DNA of 64,000 bases from assembly GCA_020912385.1 (NCBI GenBank), contig CP087213.1:992001-1056000 (forward strand). Reading direction: 5' to 3'. Position 1 is the stretch's first letter. Each line of letters opens with the position of its first letter. Below, in pieces: positions 1 through 11,565 of the stretch. Both the position numbers and the translations under genes were made by a program. The notes under the pieces are model-generated. The model was given only the letters and a program-made list of their open reading frames with translations, was not told the DNA's origin and did no database searches. The stretch is from Neofusicoccum parvum. Its lineage: Eukaryota > Ascomycota > Dothideomycetes > Botryosphaeriales > Botryosphaeriaceae.

Positions 1-1047
1 GCAACATATCCCGGGCCCTCCTCCTGCAGGACGCGGTGGTGTGTCGAGCCGGGCACGCTCAGGTGGGTGGGCTGGGGCGACGGCTCGCGGCCGGGAGTGC
101 GGATGACGGTGTCCAGAAGCTTGTTCTGGACCCCGTTCGGTGCGGGCGAGGCCATGGCGGCGAGGCTGGTGACTGGCAGGAGTCTGGGGGGCGGTCAGCG
201 GCGGCGGACTGGGAGGAGCAGGCGCGAGGGTTGTTGGCAGGGAAGACAGGCTGCGGCGGGCGGTCTCTTAAGGCGCGGGACGGGAGGGATGGCCTCGCAA
301 GTAGCTGTGGAACGCATGGCGCAGCTGAGGCGCCCTCCCGCGGACCCGGCCACGCCGGCGCGCTGCGATAGGTGACGCAAATAGCTCGGACGGCGGGGTG
401 TCAGACCTCTATCTACGCGCTGTCCGCGGGTTGACGGCAGCGGCAGCAAGCTCGGCGAGGCGGTCAAACAGCGCAGCAGCTTATCGGCGCGGTGGTACAG
501 AGGAAAAAACAATGCGGCTAGCAGCGGCGGCGCTGGGACGAGGGGCGTGGCCTGCATCACCGGTGTCGCTGCGGGGCTTTAAATAGTGCTGGGCTCTGCG
601 GGCAGCGACGCCGCTTTGCGCCGGCCCAAGTTTCGTCGACACACCTCCCCTTGGCGGAGCTCACGATGCGCCATTTGGTACCTGGAACTAGTCCACATTA
701 AGACCGCATTGGCTCCGTCAACTGCACGGTTGTGGAGGGCTGAGGCAGCCTCACCGGTCACATGAAGCGCGGCATCCAGTCAGCGCATTCGCGCTGTCAT
801 TGCATCGCTCTGGCTGACTACGGCGTGCTCGTTTTCACGTAACAACAATCCCCGCGAGCAGGTGTGAAGTCATGGGGCCGGCCGCACACTGCGGGGAAGC
901 CGCCGCCAGCGCTGAAGTCGCGCGGATAAGTGGACGTGCCCCACTTGCTGGCCGTGCTGACTCGCTCCCAAAGCTGCTCCTCCACACCCTGCGGCTCTTC
1001 GCTTCCTGCTTCTCCCGCCTTCCACACTGCTCAGCCGAAAACTCTGC
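1..1047. other. Intergenic, left edge; no gene recognised
   Basis: GC-rich DNA downstream of PRO2 and running off the left edge. Open frames on both strands are short, arginine-, glycine- and alanine-rich, overlap each other and resemble no family I know. I see no tRNA, repeat or clear regulatory element here. A gene beginning outside the window could have its promoter in this stretch. Confidence 0.6.
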
Positions 1048-2619
1048 TCATCCGCTGCGCGCCTTCTGCGCCCTGAACTCCTGCAGCGCCGCCCATTCGT
1101 CGTCCGTGGCCGCGTACCGCGCCTGGTCGCCCACCGGCAGTGCCTGGTGCTTCCACGCCTTGCCCCCTGACCCGTACTCCGCCGACGCCTGCCCGTTGCC
1201 ATTGATGCGCCAACGGTAGATCGTCAAGCCCTCGAGGCCTACGGGGCCCCGCGCATGGATCTTGTTCGTGCTGATGCCCACCTCCGTGCCGAACCCGAAC
1301 CGCTGCCCGTCCGCCATTCTTGTGCTGGTGTTCCAGAACACCGACGCGCTGTCCACCGCGTCCTGGAACCGCTCCGCAATTGCGCGGTCCTGCGTCAGCA
1401 CCACGTCCGTGTGGTGCGACGAGTGCTCGTTGATGTGGGCGATCGCCAGGTCTGCCGCCTCCTCTGCGCTCGCTGCGCGTGGAACCGTCTTGACGGCAAG
1501 GATGAGATCCAGGAACTCGGTTCTGAAATCCTGGTCCTCCGCATCCTGCAAAAACGCCGCTTGGTGCTTGTCCAGCGCCGACGTCAGGGCCGCCTTTGAC
1601 GCCGCATCGCACCGCAGCCGGACGCCCTTGGACAGCAGCGCTTCGGCAACGGCGGGCAGCACCGTGGCCAGTGCATCCTCGTCGACCAAGAGCGTCTCGA
1701 CGCTGTTGCATGCTGCGGGGTAGGTCGTTTTGGCGTCGACAATGACCTTTGCCGCCATGGCGACAGGGCAGTCGGCCCGCAGGTAGATGGAGCACACGCC
1801 ATCCGCGTGGCCGAGCACCGGAATTTGCGTGCTTTTCTTGATCGAAGACACAAGCTCGTTGCTGCCACGGGGAATGACGAGATCAATGTACTGGTCCAGC
1901 TCCAGCAGAGGCTTGATGGCGTCGCGCGTCGTCACCAGCTGCAGGCAGTCGTTGGGGACGGCCGTGGTTGCCAGCGCATCCGAAATGACGGTGGAGATGG
2001 CCTTGAACGACTCGGTGGACTCCTTTCCGCCTGTGTGATGTGAGCTATCGCGGGCGGTGGTCAGCGTGTGACGAGCGACGGACCTTTCAATATGGCGGCA
2101 TTGCCGGATTTGATGGCCAGAGAAGCAATGTTCGCAATGACCTCCGGACGGGCCTCGAAAATGATGAGTAGCACGCCGATAGGAGACGAGCGACGTTCGA
2201 GAACGAGGTCGTCGTCCAGCAAGGTGCGCACGTCGACCTTGCCGACTGTTGGTTGGTCAGCGGTGGCTGGTCATGCGCGGCAACTATTTCAAAAACAAAA
2301 GGCAAAAAAGGCACGTACGCGGGTCGGGCAGCAGCCGGACGTCCAGAATGCCCTGCAGCATGTCCTCGAACTTGCCCTTGCGGCCAAGGTCGAGGCGCTT
2401 GACCAGGCTGTCCTTCAGCTCGCCGCTCTGAGCAGCCTGCTGGGCGGCAGCCAGGTCGCGGTCGTTGGCCGCCAGGATGGCGTCCCGAGCAGCCGCCAGC
2501 GCATCGTGGATGGCAGTCAGGGCATCGTTGCGGGCCTGCGCGGGCAGCACAGCCAGCGTGCGCGACGCCAGCCGGGCAGAGCGGGCAGCCTCCACGGGGT
2601 CGGCGTTCGTCAGGGACAT
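1048..2619 (-). CDS. PRO2: Gamma-glutamyl phosphate reductase (proline biosynthesis)
   Basis: Second enzyme of proline synthesis: reduces gamma-glutamyl phosphate to glutamate-5-semialdehyde with NADPH, in the cytosol. The model has three exons, 2619-2319, 2245-2084 and 2030-1048, with introns 2246-2318 (73 nt) and 2031-2083 (53 nt). Splicing rebuilds two conserved family junctions, DPLGKV and NAAILKGGKES, and gives 481 codons, close to the yeast enzyme length. The catalytic cysteine lies in [13 protein letters not shown], and the C-terminal part carries [19 protein letters not shown], typical of the ProA family. The start is the ATG at 2619 ([16 protein letters not shown]); an in-frame upstream ATG at 2724 would add a basic extension and is less likely. 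It is transcribed divergently from the Crh-type gene. Identification is firm from family motifs. Confidence 0.95.
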
Positions 2620-3194
2620 GGCTCCTGACTTTACGTGAGGCGCAGAGCGGCGCAGCAGGCGGCGGCGACGGCTTGTCTGGGCCGGGGACTTCGACTTGGC
2701 TCGAGCGGGCTCACGTGTGTGCAAAAGCTGGCGCCGGACGGATCCTGCTGGGATGCGGGGGATCGGTTAGGGGCGCTGCTGGTGCTGCGGAGGGAGAAAG
2801 CGCGTGGGCGCCCAGGTCGACGAACTTTTATTTTGCGTGCGGGCCGAACGTGCGCGCGGAACCTTGCAATCCGGGGTCGGCGTGGGCTGGCGCCGGAGTG
2901 ATGTGGCTGGGCGCTCGCAACCACCTCTTTTTCCCTGCCAGCCCCGCGACTTTGCAGCCAACAGCAGCCCGCGATGCCGCTGCCACGTCGCGTGCCGCCT
3001 CGGGTGCCGAGGGTTTCTGGACGGCCGCCTTGTCGATGAGCGCATGGCGTCGCCCGCGAAATGCGATGGCTGGTGTTGCGGCTTATAATAACTGCTGCTG
3101 CAGGCAACCTTCTTTGCGCCCCATCTCGCTGCGCATCATTCCAGCATTCTTTCCTATACTCCACCGACAGCTCCACTGATCCTCCGTCGTCGAC
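2620..3194. promoter_or_regulatory. Divergent intergenic region PRO2 / Crh gene
   Basis: 575 bases between two divergent starts, so it must hold both promoters. The 3' half, just before the Crh gene start, is pyrimidine-rich. I see no distinct TATA box or repeat. Confidence 0.5.
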
Positions 3195-4642
3195 ATGAAG
3201 CCGTCCACGCGCGGTCTCGCCGCCCTTGTCTCGGCCGCCCTGCTGTGCGCGAACGCCCGGGCCCAGACAAATCCCGCGCTTGGAAAGTCCGTCAACATCG
3301 ACTTCTCCGAAGCGTCCGACAGCTTCGTTTCCGATGGCCCGGTCTCGTATGGCTCCGATGGCGCCTCCTTCACCATCACCAAGTCCGGAGATTCGCCCAA
3401 GATCGCCTCCCGATGGTACATCATGTTCGGCAAGGTCGAGTTCGCCATGAAGGCGTCGCCCGGCACTGGCATTGTCAGCTCCGCCATCCTGCAGTCCGAC
3501 GACCTCGACGAGATCGACTGGGAGTGGTTGGGCTCCGACCCCGACGAGGTCCAGACCAACTACTTCGGCAAGGGCCAAACCACCACATACAACCGCGGAG
3601 CCTTCCATTCCGACCCCGGCAGCCAGGATGGTTTCAAGACGTACACCATCGAATGGACCTCCGAAGAGTTGGTGTGGCAGATCGACGGCGTCACCGTCAG
3701 GGCGCTGAAGCCAGCAGACGCCAGCGGACAGTATCCGCAGACGCCTATGCAGATCAAGATCGGATCCTGGGCGGGCGGCGACACTTCACTAAACTCACCC
3801 GGCACCGTGGAGTGGGCCCGCGGACCGACCGACTACTCTCAGGGACCTTTCACCATGCAGCTGAAGTCCATTTCCGTCACCGACTACTCCACCGGCACCG
3901 AGTACACGTACGGAGACAGCAGCGGCACGTGGCAGTCCATCGAGGCAGTCGGTGGAAGCGTCCACTCGGGAGGCAGCAACGTCGACAGCGCCGCTCCGGC
4001 AGTAACTTCAAGCTCCAGCGGTCAGCCGATTCCGTGGTCTGGCACGCACGATTCTTCGTCGACATACGTCAGGCCCTCGGTGTACCCCTGGGTGCCAGAT
4101 GCCACGACTCTCGCAACTTCGTCTACCCTTACGGCCACCAGCTACCCAGGCCTCCCAAGCGGCTGGACCGTGACGAGTTCCGGCAAAGTCGTTCCGCCCA
4201 GCTCGGCCCCTGTGCGTAAGGCCTCATCTTTTGCTAGTTTTTGAATTCCAGGGCGCGCAGGCTAACCTTCTCTCAGTCGACATCCCCACCCGCTTCGCCT
4301 ACCTCGTTGTCTGCAGCCTCTCAACCGGCTTCCTCGTCCGCTGGAGATAGCGAGGTGTTCACGACGTTCGACAACCACGGCTTCACCACCGTCGTCACGG
4401 TTCCAGCAGGTGCTGCGAAGTCGGACTACTGGCGTGGTTTCGTGACGGCTGCTCCAGATGCGGCTGCAGCCACCAGCACGGCGTCGCAGAACGTGGACGG
4501 GCTGCAGGCACAGGAGCAATCGGCCGAGTCTTCGCACAGCGCGTCGCCGACTCCGACGGCGGTAAACGGGACAAGCCGGACAGGGCTTGCGTGGCAGGTT
4601 TTTGCGGCGTCTTTCCTCTTCTCTGCTCTCTTGTTGCTTTGA
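3195..4642 (+). CDS. GPI-anchored Crh-type cell-wall transglycosylase (GH16)
   Basis: Likely links chitin to beta-glucan in the cell wall at the outer face of the plasma membrane. Exons 3195-4211 and 4277-4642 join in phase 0 across a 65-nt intron (branch site CTAAC 11 nt before the acceptor) for 460 residues. Residues 1-23 form a signal peptide ending in ANARA. The GH16 domain follows, with the Crh catalytic motif DEIDWEWLG near residue 105 and the downstream VQTNYFGKG block. The C-terminal third is a Ser/Thr-rich linker, and the protein ends in a GPI signal (small residues NGTS, then a hydrophobic tail ending FSALLLL). It has no chitin-binding CBM18 module, unlike Utr2. Apart from the signal peptide it lacks the usual N-terminal cysteines. 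The intron falls inside the Ser/Thr linker. Family assignment is firm; which Crh paralogue it is remains open. Confidence 0.92.
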
Positions 4643-4712
4643 GCGCATTCGACAGCTATTATACCCGGCGGTTGGGCTTCTGGAAACTTGCATAGCGCTA
4701 GGCGTTTGGGAT

Positions 4713-4806
4713 AGAAACTCTGTAATGGTTAATGAGAAACTCTGTAATGGTTAATCAGGAACTCTGTCATGGTTAATGAGAAACTCTGTGCTGGCTAATG
4801 AGAAAC
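4713..4806 (+). repeat. 22-bp minisatellite, four full units plus a partial
   Basis: Units start at 4713, 4735, 4757 and 4779 with a fifth partial copy at 4801. The consensus is AGAAACTCTGTAATGGTTAATG; units differ by one to three bases. It lies 70 bases after the Crh stop codon, so it may be in that transcript's 3' UTR. There are no spacers, so it is not a CRISPR-like array. Confidence 0.9.
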
Positions 4807-5556
4807 GTGCAATGGGCAACTTGGCAGCGACACACGCGTCAGCAGAGGCTGTCAGCGCGGCGACGCAACGGGTAATAAAGGCGTGGGGACGGCGAAGGAA
4901 TGCGCAGGAGCTATATATAACCGACAGGCACGACGATTGAGGCTAGGCACTGGTTACGCAGAATGAGGGGCCGGCGACGATCTGGGAGTCTGACTGCGCG
5001 GGTGCATACGAGGCGCATGGACGGCGGCTTGGCGCGGCCCTGGTGGTGATGATGTTTGTTTCAAAGCCACCGCGGGCGAGCGTTTGATCCGCCAACCTTA
5101 CCCGCACATGGCGCTCCTGCACGAGTCGCCGGGCGACGAACAAGATGGCGATCTCCTGGGGGCGAGTCATGGGGCCCAGGGCCGCCAGGCACCCGGCGGG
5201 CGGCGGGCCACGGCGGCGCAGCAAGGAGCGTTCGGGGAATGCAGTGGGCGGGTGCAGGAAGGAATATCGTGCAGGGGGTGGAGATGGGAGGCGTCGGCCA
5301 TGGCAGCCATCCGCGTCTAGCTCGCGGGCGACCAAGGGACGCCAGCCGCAGCGTTGCATCGCCGGCAGCCTGACCGTGTCAGCAGCGCAGAGGAGCAGCT
5401 ACTGCCATTGCTTTCAGCCCTCCGGCGCGGCCCTGCGACGCACGCCCATGCTGCCGGCACTCCGCTCTCCAGGGCCTCCCCAGCAGCTCGCTTCTTAACC
5501 AGCCTGCCGTGCCACCGCCTGGTGACACCTCCTCAGGCCGCCCCGTTTCTCGCGCG

Positions 5557-5564
5557 TTTATATA
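5557..5564 (+). promoter_or_regulatory. TATA-like box of the hexosaminidase gene
   Basis: TTTATATA, 128 bases upstream of the ATG at 5692 in an otherwise GC-rich promoter. Assigned by position and sequence only. Confidence 0.45.
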
Positions 5565-5691
5565 CCTACTGCGCCTCGCAGCGTCGCCCACGCGCGCGCC
5601 CAACTGGCCCCTGAGCCGCGAGCTGTCCTTTTCTGCGCCCCGTTCCCGCATCTTCTGCTGCTCCCGCACCACCCTCCTCCGCCGCGCAAGC

Positions 5692-7519
5692 ATGAAGCTC
5701 CTCGGCCTGCTCGCCGCCGGCGCGCCCCTCGCCGCCGCGCTGTGGCCCATCCCCGCGCAGTACAGCTCCGGCAACACCACGCTGTGGATCGACAGTGACG
5801 TCAAGGTCACCTACAATGCCCCCAGCAACCAGGTACCTGCGGCTCCGCCAGCTCCCTGTCCCCGCGCGATAAGCCGCAGCTGACACTGTCCCAGTCTGCG
5901 TCGTACAGCAACTCGTCTAGCGGCATTACCTCGCAGCAGCTCGTGCAGAATGCCATCCAGCGCACCCACAAGACCATCTTCGACCAGGGCTTCGTGCCGT
6001 GGAAGTTCCACCCGCGCATGTCCAGCTTCGAGCCCTCCACTGCCGACAAGCAGTTCATCTCCTCCATCACCCTGCACCAGACCAAGGCCGATCCCGCCGA
6101 CGTCATCACCCCGGTCGACGACACGCTCGACGAGTCGTACTCGCTCAGCGTGCCCGAGAGCGGCGACGTCACCATCACCGCGCCGTCCTCCATCGGCCTG
6201 ATCCACGGTCTCACCACCTTCTCGCAGCTGTTCTTCAAGCACACCCAGGGCGGCGCCTACACCAGCCTTGCGCCCGTCGAGGTTGAGGATGCGCCCAAGT
6301 TCGCCCATCGCGGGCTGAACATGGATGTGTCCCGCAACTACTTCCCGGTCGAGGACATCAAGCGGATGCTGGATGCCTTGGCTTTCGCCAAGATGAACCG
6401 CTTCCACCTCCACATTACCGACTCCCAGTCTTGGCCCCTGGAGGTCCCCGCCATCCCGGACCTCGCCGACAAGGGTGCCTATGCCAGCGGCCTCGTCTAC
6501 ACGCCCGAGGACCTCAAGGACATCCAGAACTACGCGAACCTGCTCGGAATCGAGCCCATCCTCGAGATTGACATGCCGGGCCACACTGCCTCTATCCACT
6601 TCACCAACCCAGACCTCGTCGCCGCCTTCAATGCCCAGCCGGACTGGAGCACCTACTGCGCCGAACCGCCATGCGGCACGCTCAAGCTGAACTCGACTGC
6701 GGTCTACGACTTCCTCGACACCTTGCTCGGCGATGTGCTGCCCCGTGTCGAGCCGTACTCGGCATACTTCCACAGTGGAGGTGACGAGGTCAACGTCAAC
6801 TCTTACCTCTTTGATGACACGGTCCAGTCGAACGACACGGCGGTTTTGCAGCCCCTGATGCAGAAGTTTGTCGATCGCAACCATGACCAGATTCGCGCCA
6901 ATGGCCTCAGGCCGATCGTGTGGGAGGAGATGCTCCTCGAGTGGAACCTGACGCTTGGCAACGACGTCTTGGTCCAGACTTGGCAGTCCGACGAGGCGGT
7001 TGCGCAGACGGTGGGCAGCGGCCACAAGGCTCTTGCGGGCAACTACAACTACTGGGTAAGTGCGACGAAAAGCAGAGCGGAGATGGTTACTGACAGACCG
7101 GGCAGTACCTCGACTGCGGTCAGGGCCAATGGATCGATTTCGCGCCGGAGACGGCGGCGACGTACTATCCGTTTGCCGACTACTGCTCTCCGCGCAAGAA
7201 CTGGAGGCTGATGTACTCGTACGACCCTCTGAGCGGGGTTCCCGAGAACCAGACGCACCTTGTGGTGGGCGGCGAGTGCCACATCTGGACGGAGCAGACG
7301 GATGCCGTCAGCGTCGACCGCATGGTATGGCCGCGAGCTGGGGCGGCGGCAGAGGTGCTGTGGAGCGGAGCGAAGGACGCGCAGGGCCAGAACAGAAGCC
7401 AGATCACGGCCAGCCCGCGGCTGAGCGACTTCCGCGAGCGGCTGGTGGCTCGCGGCGTGCAGGCGGAGCCGATCCAGCAGCCCTTCTGCACGCAGAACGG
7501 CACGCAATGCTCGCTGTAG
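5692..7519 (+). CDS. Secreted beta-N-acetylhexosaminidase (GH20)
   Basis: Releases terminal N-acetylglucosamine from chitin oligomers and glycans; secreted. Exons 5692-5832, 5895-7055 and 7106-7519 are split by 62- and 50-nt introns and encode 571 residues, the usual length for fungal hexosaminidases. A signal peptide occupies roughly residues 1-17 (MKLLGLLAAGAPLAAAL). The N-terminal GH20b domain leads into the catalytic barrel: HRGLNMDVSRNYFP, then DMPGHTASI, then the catalytic Asp-Glu pair in HSGGDEVN at about residues 343-344, and GGECHIWTEQ near the end. The C-terminus ends CTQNGTQCSL, with cysteines that can pair. Several NxS/T sites fit a glycosylated extracellular enzyme. The start is the ATG followed directly by the signal peptide. 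Poly-G follows the stop at 7520. Confidence 0.95.
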
Positions 7520-7938
7520 GGGGGGGGAGCAGCAGGACGGGGGTTGGGGGAGTGCATATCGTCCAATACACAGACCTGGCGAATAATAGAGCATGTGACG
7601 TAACAATCGAAATGCTTGTCTCCGCTGGTGGCTTTTCCCCGCAGTGCCAACGGCGCGTGCCTGTGGCCCAGGGCGCTCGCGTGGCTGGCGGCGTCCGGGC
7701 AGCGATCGTCGGCGGGCTGGGCGGGCGGGGCTTCCACAGCGGGCGTAGCGAGCGGACTCAGGCACCAACTTACCTCCGGCCGAGGAGACCTCTCTCTGCC
7801 TCCGCAACCCACATGAAAGCGCGGCCGCGCCCAGCGACTGTGCCGCCATGCCGCCGTTAAATCGCCCCATGGCGCCGTCTTGACGCCCTCATACCCGCCG
7901 CCTGCCCGGCCCACCTCCCTCCCCCCGGATCCGCCAGC
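7520..7938. other. Intergenic; promoter of the CYP52-like gene
   Basis: 419 bases between the hexosaminidase stop and the P450 start. A run of G begins right after the stop. The last 60 bases before the next ATG are C-rich. No repeat or small gene is visible. Confidence 0.5.
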
Positions 7939-9649
7939 ATGCTCGAACAGCTTCTCGACCGCCTCTCGCCGTCCACGCTTGCCGTCCTCGCCGTCCTACT
8001 ATATGTCGTGCGCGCGCTCGCCAGTCGCATCGACGAGGCCGCCAGGCTTCGCGCCCTGGGCGGTCGCGCTCCGGTTCGCACCACCTACGTCCCGCTCGGC
8101 CTCGACCTCGTGTACACGGCGGTGAAAGCGACACTCAGGAACGCGAGTTATGACTTCTGGCTCGATGTCTTCCGCGGTGCCGGCAATCCTGCAAACCCCT
8201 ACACCGTCGAAGCCGGGGTGGGTGGCCTGCGCACCATCTTCACTGCAGACCCAGACAACATCAAGGCTATCCTGGCCACCCAGTTTGCCGATTACGGCAA
8301 GGGCGAGCGCTTTAACCAGGAATGGCACGACTTCCTGGGAGACAGCATCTTCACAACCGACGGCCCCAAGTGGCACAACTCGCGCCAGCTGATCAGGCCG
8401 CAGTTTATCAAGGACCGCCTGAGTGATATTGACGTCTTTGAGAGGCATCTCAATGTCTTGCTGAACCACCTCGGCGGCAATGGCGAGACGGTGGACATCA
8501 TGGACTTGTTCTTCAGGTAGCCAGCCTGCCTCCTTGCCACTGTGCGTGTCCTGACGCTGGTGCAGATATACCTTGGACGCCGCCACCGACTTCCTCCTCG
8601 GCCGTAGTGTCGAGAGTCTGGAGAATCCGCAGGCTCAGTTTGCCGAGGCCTTTGCGGAGGTGCAGCACGTGCAAGGCCTGATCGCCAAGAGCGGGTACGC
8701 TTCAACTCTTGGGTCTGCACTGCCGAATCAGCCGTCTGACTTTGTACAGCCCCGTGAACTGGATGCTTCCCCGCAAGCAGTTCCGCAAGAACATCCAGAC
8801 CATGAACGAGTTCATCGAACCCTTTATCGACCAGGCTCTGAGTTTGTCCCCGGAGGAGCTGGAAAAGAGGACGAAGAACGAAGAGGGTTATACCTTCCTG
8901 CATGCACTCGCTTCTTACACCAGAGACCGTGCCACTCTCCGTGATCAACTCGCCGCCGTTCTCTTGGCCGGTAGAGACACTACAGCCTGCACCTTGTCGT
9001 GGCTCTTCTACGAGCTTTCCAATCACCCTACAGTTGTGCAGAAGCTCAGGGAGGAAATTCTCAGGGTCGTTGGCGAGGAGGCGATGCCTACGTACGAGCA
9101 TCTGAAGTCTATGAAGTACCTTCAGGTAGGCGTTGCGTGACACTGCAGCAGGATGCGGAGACTGACGTGTCCATCAAGCACACCATCAACGAAACGCTCC
9201 GGCTGTATCCCGTGGTTCCGTTCAACGTGCGGTTTGCGCTGCGAGACACGACGTTGCCCCGCGGCGGAGGTCCTGACGGCAGCTCGCCGATTGGGGTGCT
9301 AAAGGATACACCGATCGGCTACTCTACTCTTGTGATGCAGCGACGTACTGACATTTACCCGCCGGTGTCTGAGGCCTTTCCGCCTGTCCTTTCATTTGCG
9401 CCAGAAAGATGGGACTCCTGGACACCAAAGACGTGGACGTATATTCCCTTCAATGGCGGGCCAAGGATCTGCATCGGCCAGCAGTTCGCGCTTACCGAAA
9501 TGGCATATACGGTAGTGCGGCTGTTGCAGCGGTTTGAGAGGGTCGAGAACCGGACGAATGGCCATCCAGGCCTCAAGTCGGACATTGTACTCCAGCCGGC
9601 GAGTGAGACATCCGTGGCGTTCTGGTCGGCGCCGCAGGCCGAAAAGTGA
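7939..9649 (+). CDS. CYP52-like cytochrome P450 (alkane/fatty-acid hydroxylase type)
   Basis: Membrane-bound monooxygenase of the endoplasmic reticulum. Exons 7939-8516, 8566-8694, 8750-9125 and 9179-9649 (introns 49, 55 and 53 nt) join to 517 residues. There is an N-terminal hydrophobic anchor (residues about 13-30), an I-helix AGRDTTA, an ExxR motif in NETLRLYP, and a heme loop FNGGPRICIGQQFALTE with the ligand cysteine near residue 459. That heme loop and the surrounding text are characteristic of the CYP52 group that omega-hydroxylates alkanes and fatty acids. Substrate is inferred from the family. Splice sites are supported by restored motifs (KYLQ joined to HTINETLRLYP). Neighbours are secreted or cell-wall genes in the same orientation, with no reductase partner nearby. 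Confidence 0.93.
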
Positions 9650-10372
9650 GCACCGTCATTGCCGGAGGCTGGTGATGGCCATCTGTTGTTAAAGCGAGCA
9701 GTTTCAGCTCAGCCATGCCGCTCTCCACGGCAGCGCTTCGCGATGCACCAGCAAGTTGCTAGCATTAATGCCATGACCCGTCCACACCGCGACCGTTTTC
9801 TCCCTCTGCAATCGCTTGACCTATGTCATGAACTCCAGTCGTCGCGCGGCAAAATTGAGCCAGCTCTGATGTCGTTTGTTGTCGGTTGCTGTCTGCCTGG
9901 GGCCGACGTCAGGCATCTGCAGTTTTGATCGAGTTTCAGGCTTGGCTGTCTGCGACTCAAGACGCACCTGCGACACTGCATCCAGAGCCGACCCGGCGTC
10001 AACTAGCTGCTTGCAGCTAAACAGGAACAAACCTGTCTGCGACTGCCGAGACATGTTCTCTAGTGTAGCCGCAAACCTGCGCACACGATATTTCCGCATG
10101 AATGGCGGCGCTTCCTCATACGCCGCCCCTTCATACAAGCTGTCACCAGTGTGGGGCTTCATTCTTCCAGCTGTATATAATGACGGCAGCGATGCCTCTG
10201 GACGCCATCTGCACCATCAAGACTTCACGTTCATTCCTTTGCTTTCGCCACGGCAAGCCTACTTTCTTTCATCGCACTGGGTGCCGATCTTTGCCTTTAC
10301 CCGAATACTTTCTCAGCCGATTGAGCTACGCTAATACTACCTCTTGCCCCCAACTTTGCGACGTCTGCCACC
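9650..10372. other. Intergenic with TATA-like site
   Basis: 723 bases between the CYP52-like gene and the secreted-protein gene. CTGTATATAA at 10171-10180, about 195 bases before the next ATG, is a plausible TATA box. The small open frames here have no recognisable product. Confidence 0.5.
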
Positions 10373-11565
10373 ATGAAGTACGCCATCATCTTCGCCGTGT
10401 CCCTGAGCGCCGTTGCGGCCAGGCCCACGCGCCATCATCTCTTCCGTCGGGAAGTTCCTCAGGAGCATTCCCACGAACAATTCCTGCGCACGGTCAACAC
10501 GAACCTTAAGCTCGACAACCCCGACAACATCCAAGATGCCGTCTTCGGTCTGCTTGGCAACGCTGCAGCGTCTGCTGGCCAAGGAAACATTGCCGACACA
10601 GGTGCGCGCCAATACAGATCCAGGCTTGACAGGCCTCGCTGACCCGTTGGAAGATTGCCTGCAGCAAGCCACCGCAGACCAAGCATTCACCAATGCCAAG
10701 GCTGCCGGTGATGTAGACGGCATGACCGCTGCTCTTGTCTACCGTGCTTTGGAGCGCAACACTGGTGCTGTTGGGCAGGCTAGTGTTGCTTGCACGGCGA
10801 TCCAGGCCACCAATCCCGAGATTGCTGCTCTCAGCCAGCACCAGGTAAGTTTGGAAAGAAGTAATGCGATGAGAGAGACGCTTACGCTTCCAGGATCCTG
10901 CCTCGAGTGGTGCTGCCGAAACCAACAAAAACATCACCCTCGAACTGGCCAAGCAGATCGCCTCCATCGGCGGAGACCCTCAAGTTGCTCTGAAATCGGG
11001 CACATTCAAGCCTGGCCAGGTTGGAGACACCACCGGTGCTGGCAACTCTTGCGATGATGCCAACGATGCAGTGGGCTGCATCTTCAGCCAGAATCTTCTC
11101 GTTGAAGATGCGTCAGCCGATGAGATCAACGCCGCTGTTGCAGATGTCACTGCCTCTGGTGCTGCTGCTGCTGGTAGCAGTACTGCAGCTGCGGCTGCAG
11201 ACCAATGTGCCGACGCTGCTGCTGCAGACGCCAGTGCAGGCGCTGCCAATGTCAACGCTACCGCAGCCAATGCTGCTGGTTCCTCAAACCTGGACCTGGG
11301 CACCGCCACGAACCCGACCGTCGTCTTCGGCGCTGGGTTCGACGGCCGCAAGGAAGACAGCTTCGAGCCGGCGGACAAGACTGAGTTCACCCATGGGTCC
11401 GCTCAGAACATCAAGGTAATCTCGGACTTTATCTGCGGCCAGCTGCAGACCAAGTTCAAAGCCAGCACCGCAGCCGTTGATGCTTGCAACCAGGGTGCCA
11501 CTGCTGCTCAGGCCCAGACTGGGCAAGCTGCTGCTGATGCTTTCAACGCTGCTCTGGGTTTCTAG
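10373..11565 (+). CDS. Conserved secreted fungal protein, alanine-rich, function unknown
   Basis: Exons 10373-10601, 10654-10844 and 10894-11565 (introns 52 and 49 nt) join to 363 residues. The first intron was chosen because it restores the junction ADT-DCLQQATADQAF and keeps the frame; nearer acceptors would give introns of 16 or 31 nt, too short. Residues 1-16 are a signal peptide (ending SAVAA). The body has paired cysteines (DCLQQ, ACTAI, SCDDANDAVGCIF) and blocks such as NAKAAGDVDGMT and QIASIGGDP that I recall from uncharacterised secreted proteins of ascomycetes. A low-complexity Ala/Ser stretch spans roughly residues 225-275, and the tail holds a third cysteine region (FICGQLQ, VDACNQG). 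There is no catalytic motif and no GPI tail. It sits between two P450 genes on the same strand. A wall-associated or structural role is a guess. Confidence 0.85.

Larger units (their letters stand above)
4643..5691. other. Intergenic with minisatellite and TATA-like sites
   Basis: About 1 kb between the Crh gene and the hexosaminidase gene. It contains the 22-bp minisatellite at 4713-4806 and two TATA-like stretches, CTATATATAA at 4911-4920 and TTTATATA at 5557-5564. The second sits about 130 bases before the hexosaminidase ATG and is the better promoter candidate. The overlapping GC-rich open frames have no recognisable product. Confidence 0.6.

Noticed and set aside
4713..4806. Possible CRISPR-like array
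   Set aside because: Units are directly adjacent without spacers, and the genome is eukaryotic; it is a minisatellite.
5811..7025. 404-codon open frame on the minus strand
   Set aside because: It is antisense to the hexosaminidase gene, whose GC-biased third positions open the opposite frame; no family text in it.
10602..10632. Shorter introns (16 or 31 nt) in the secreted-protein gene
   Set aside because: They keep frame but are below plausible fungal intron size; the 52-nt intron restores a conserved junction and has a branch-like site.
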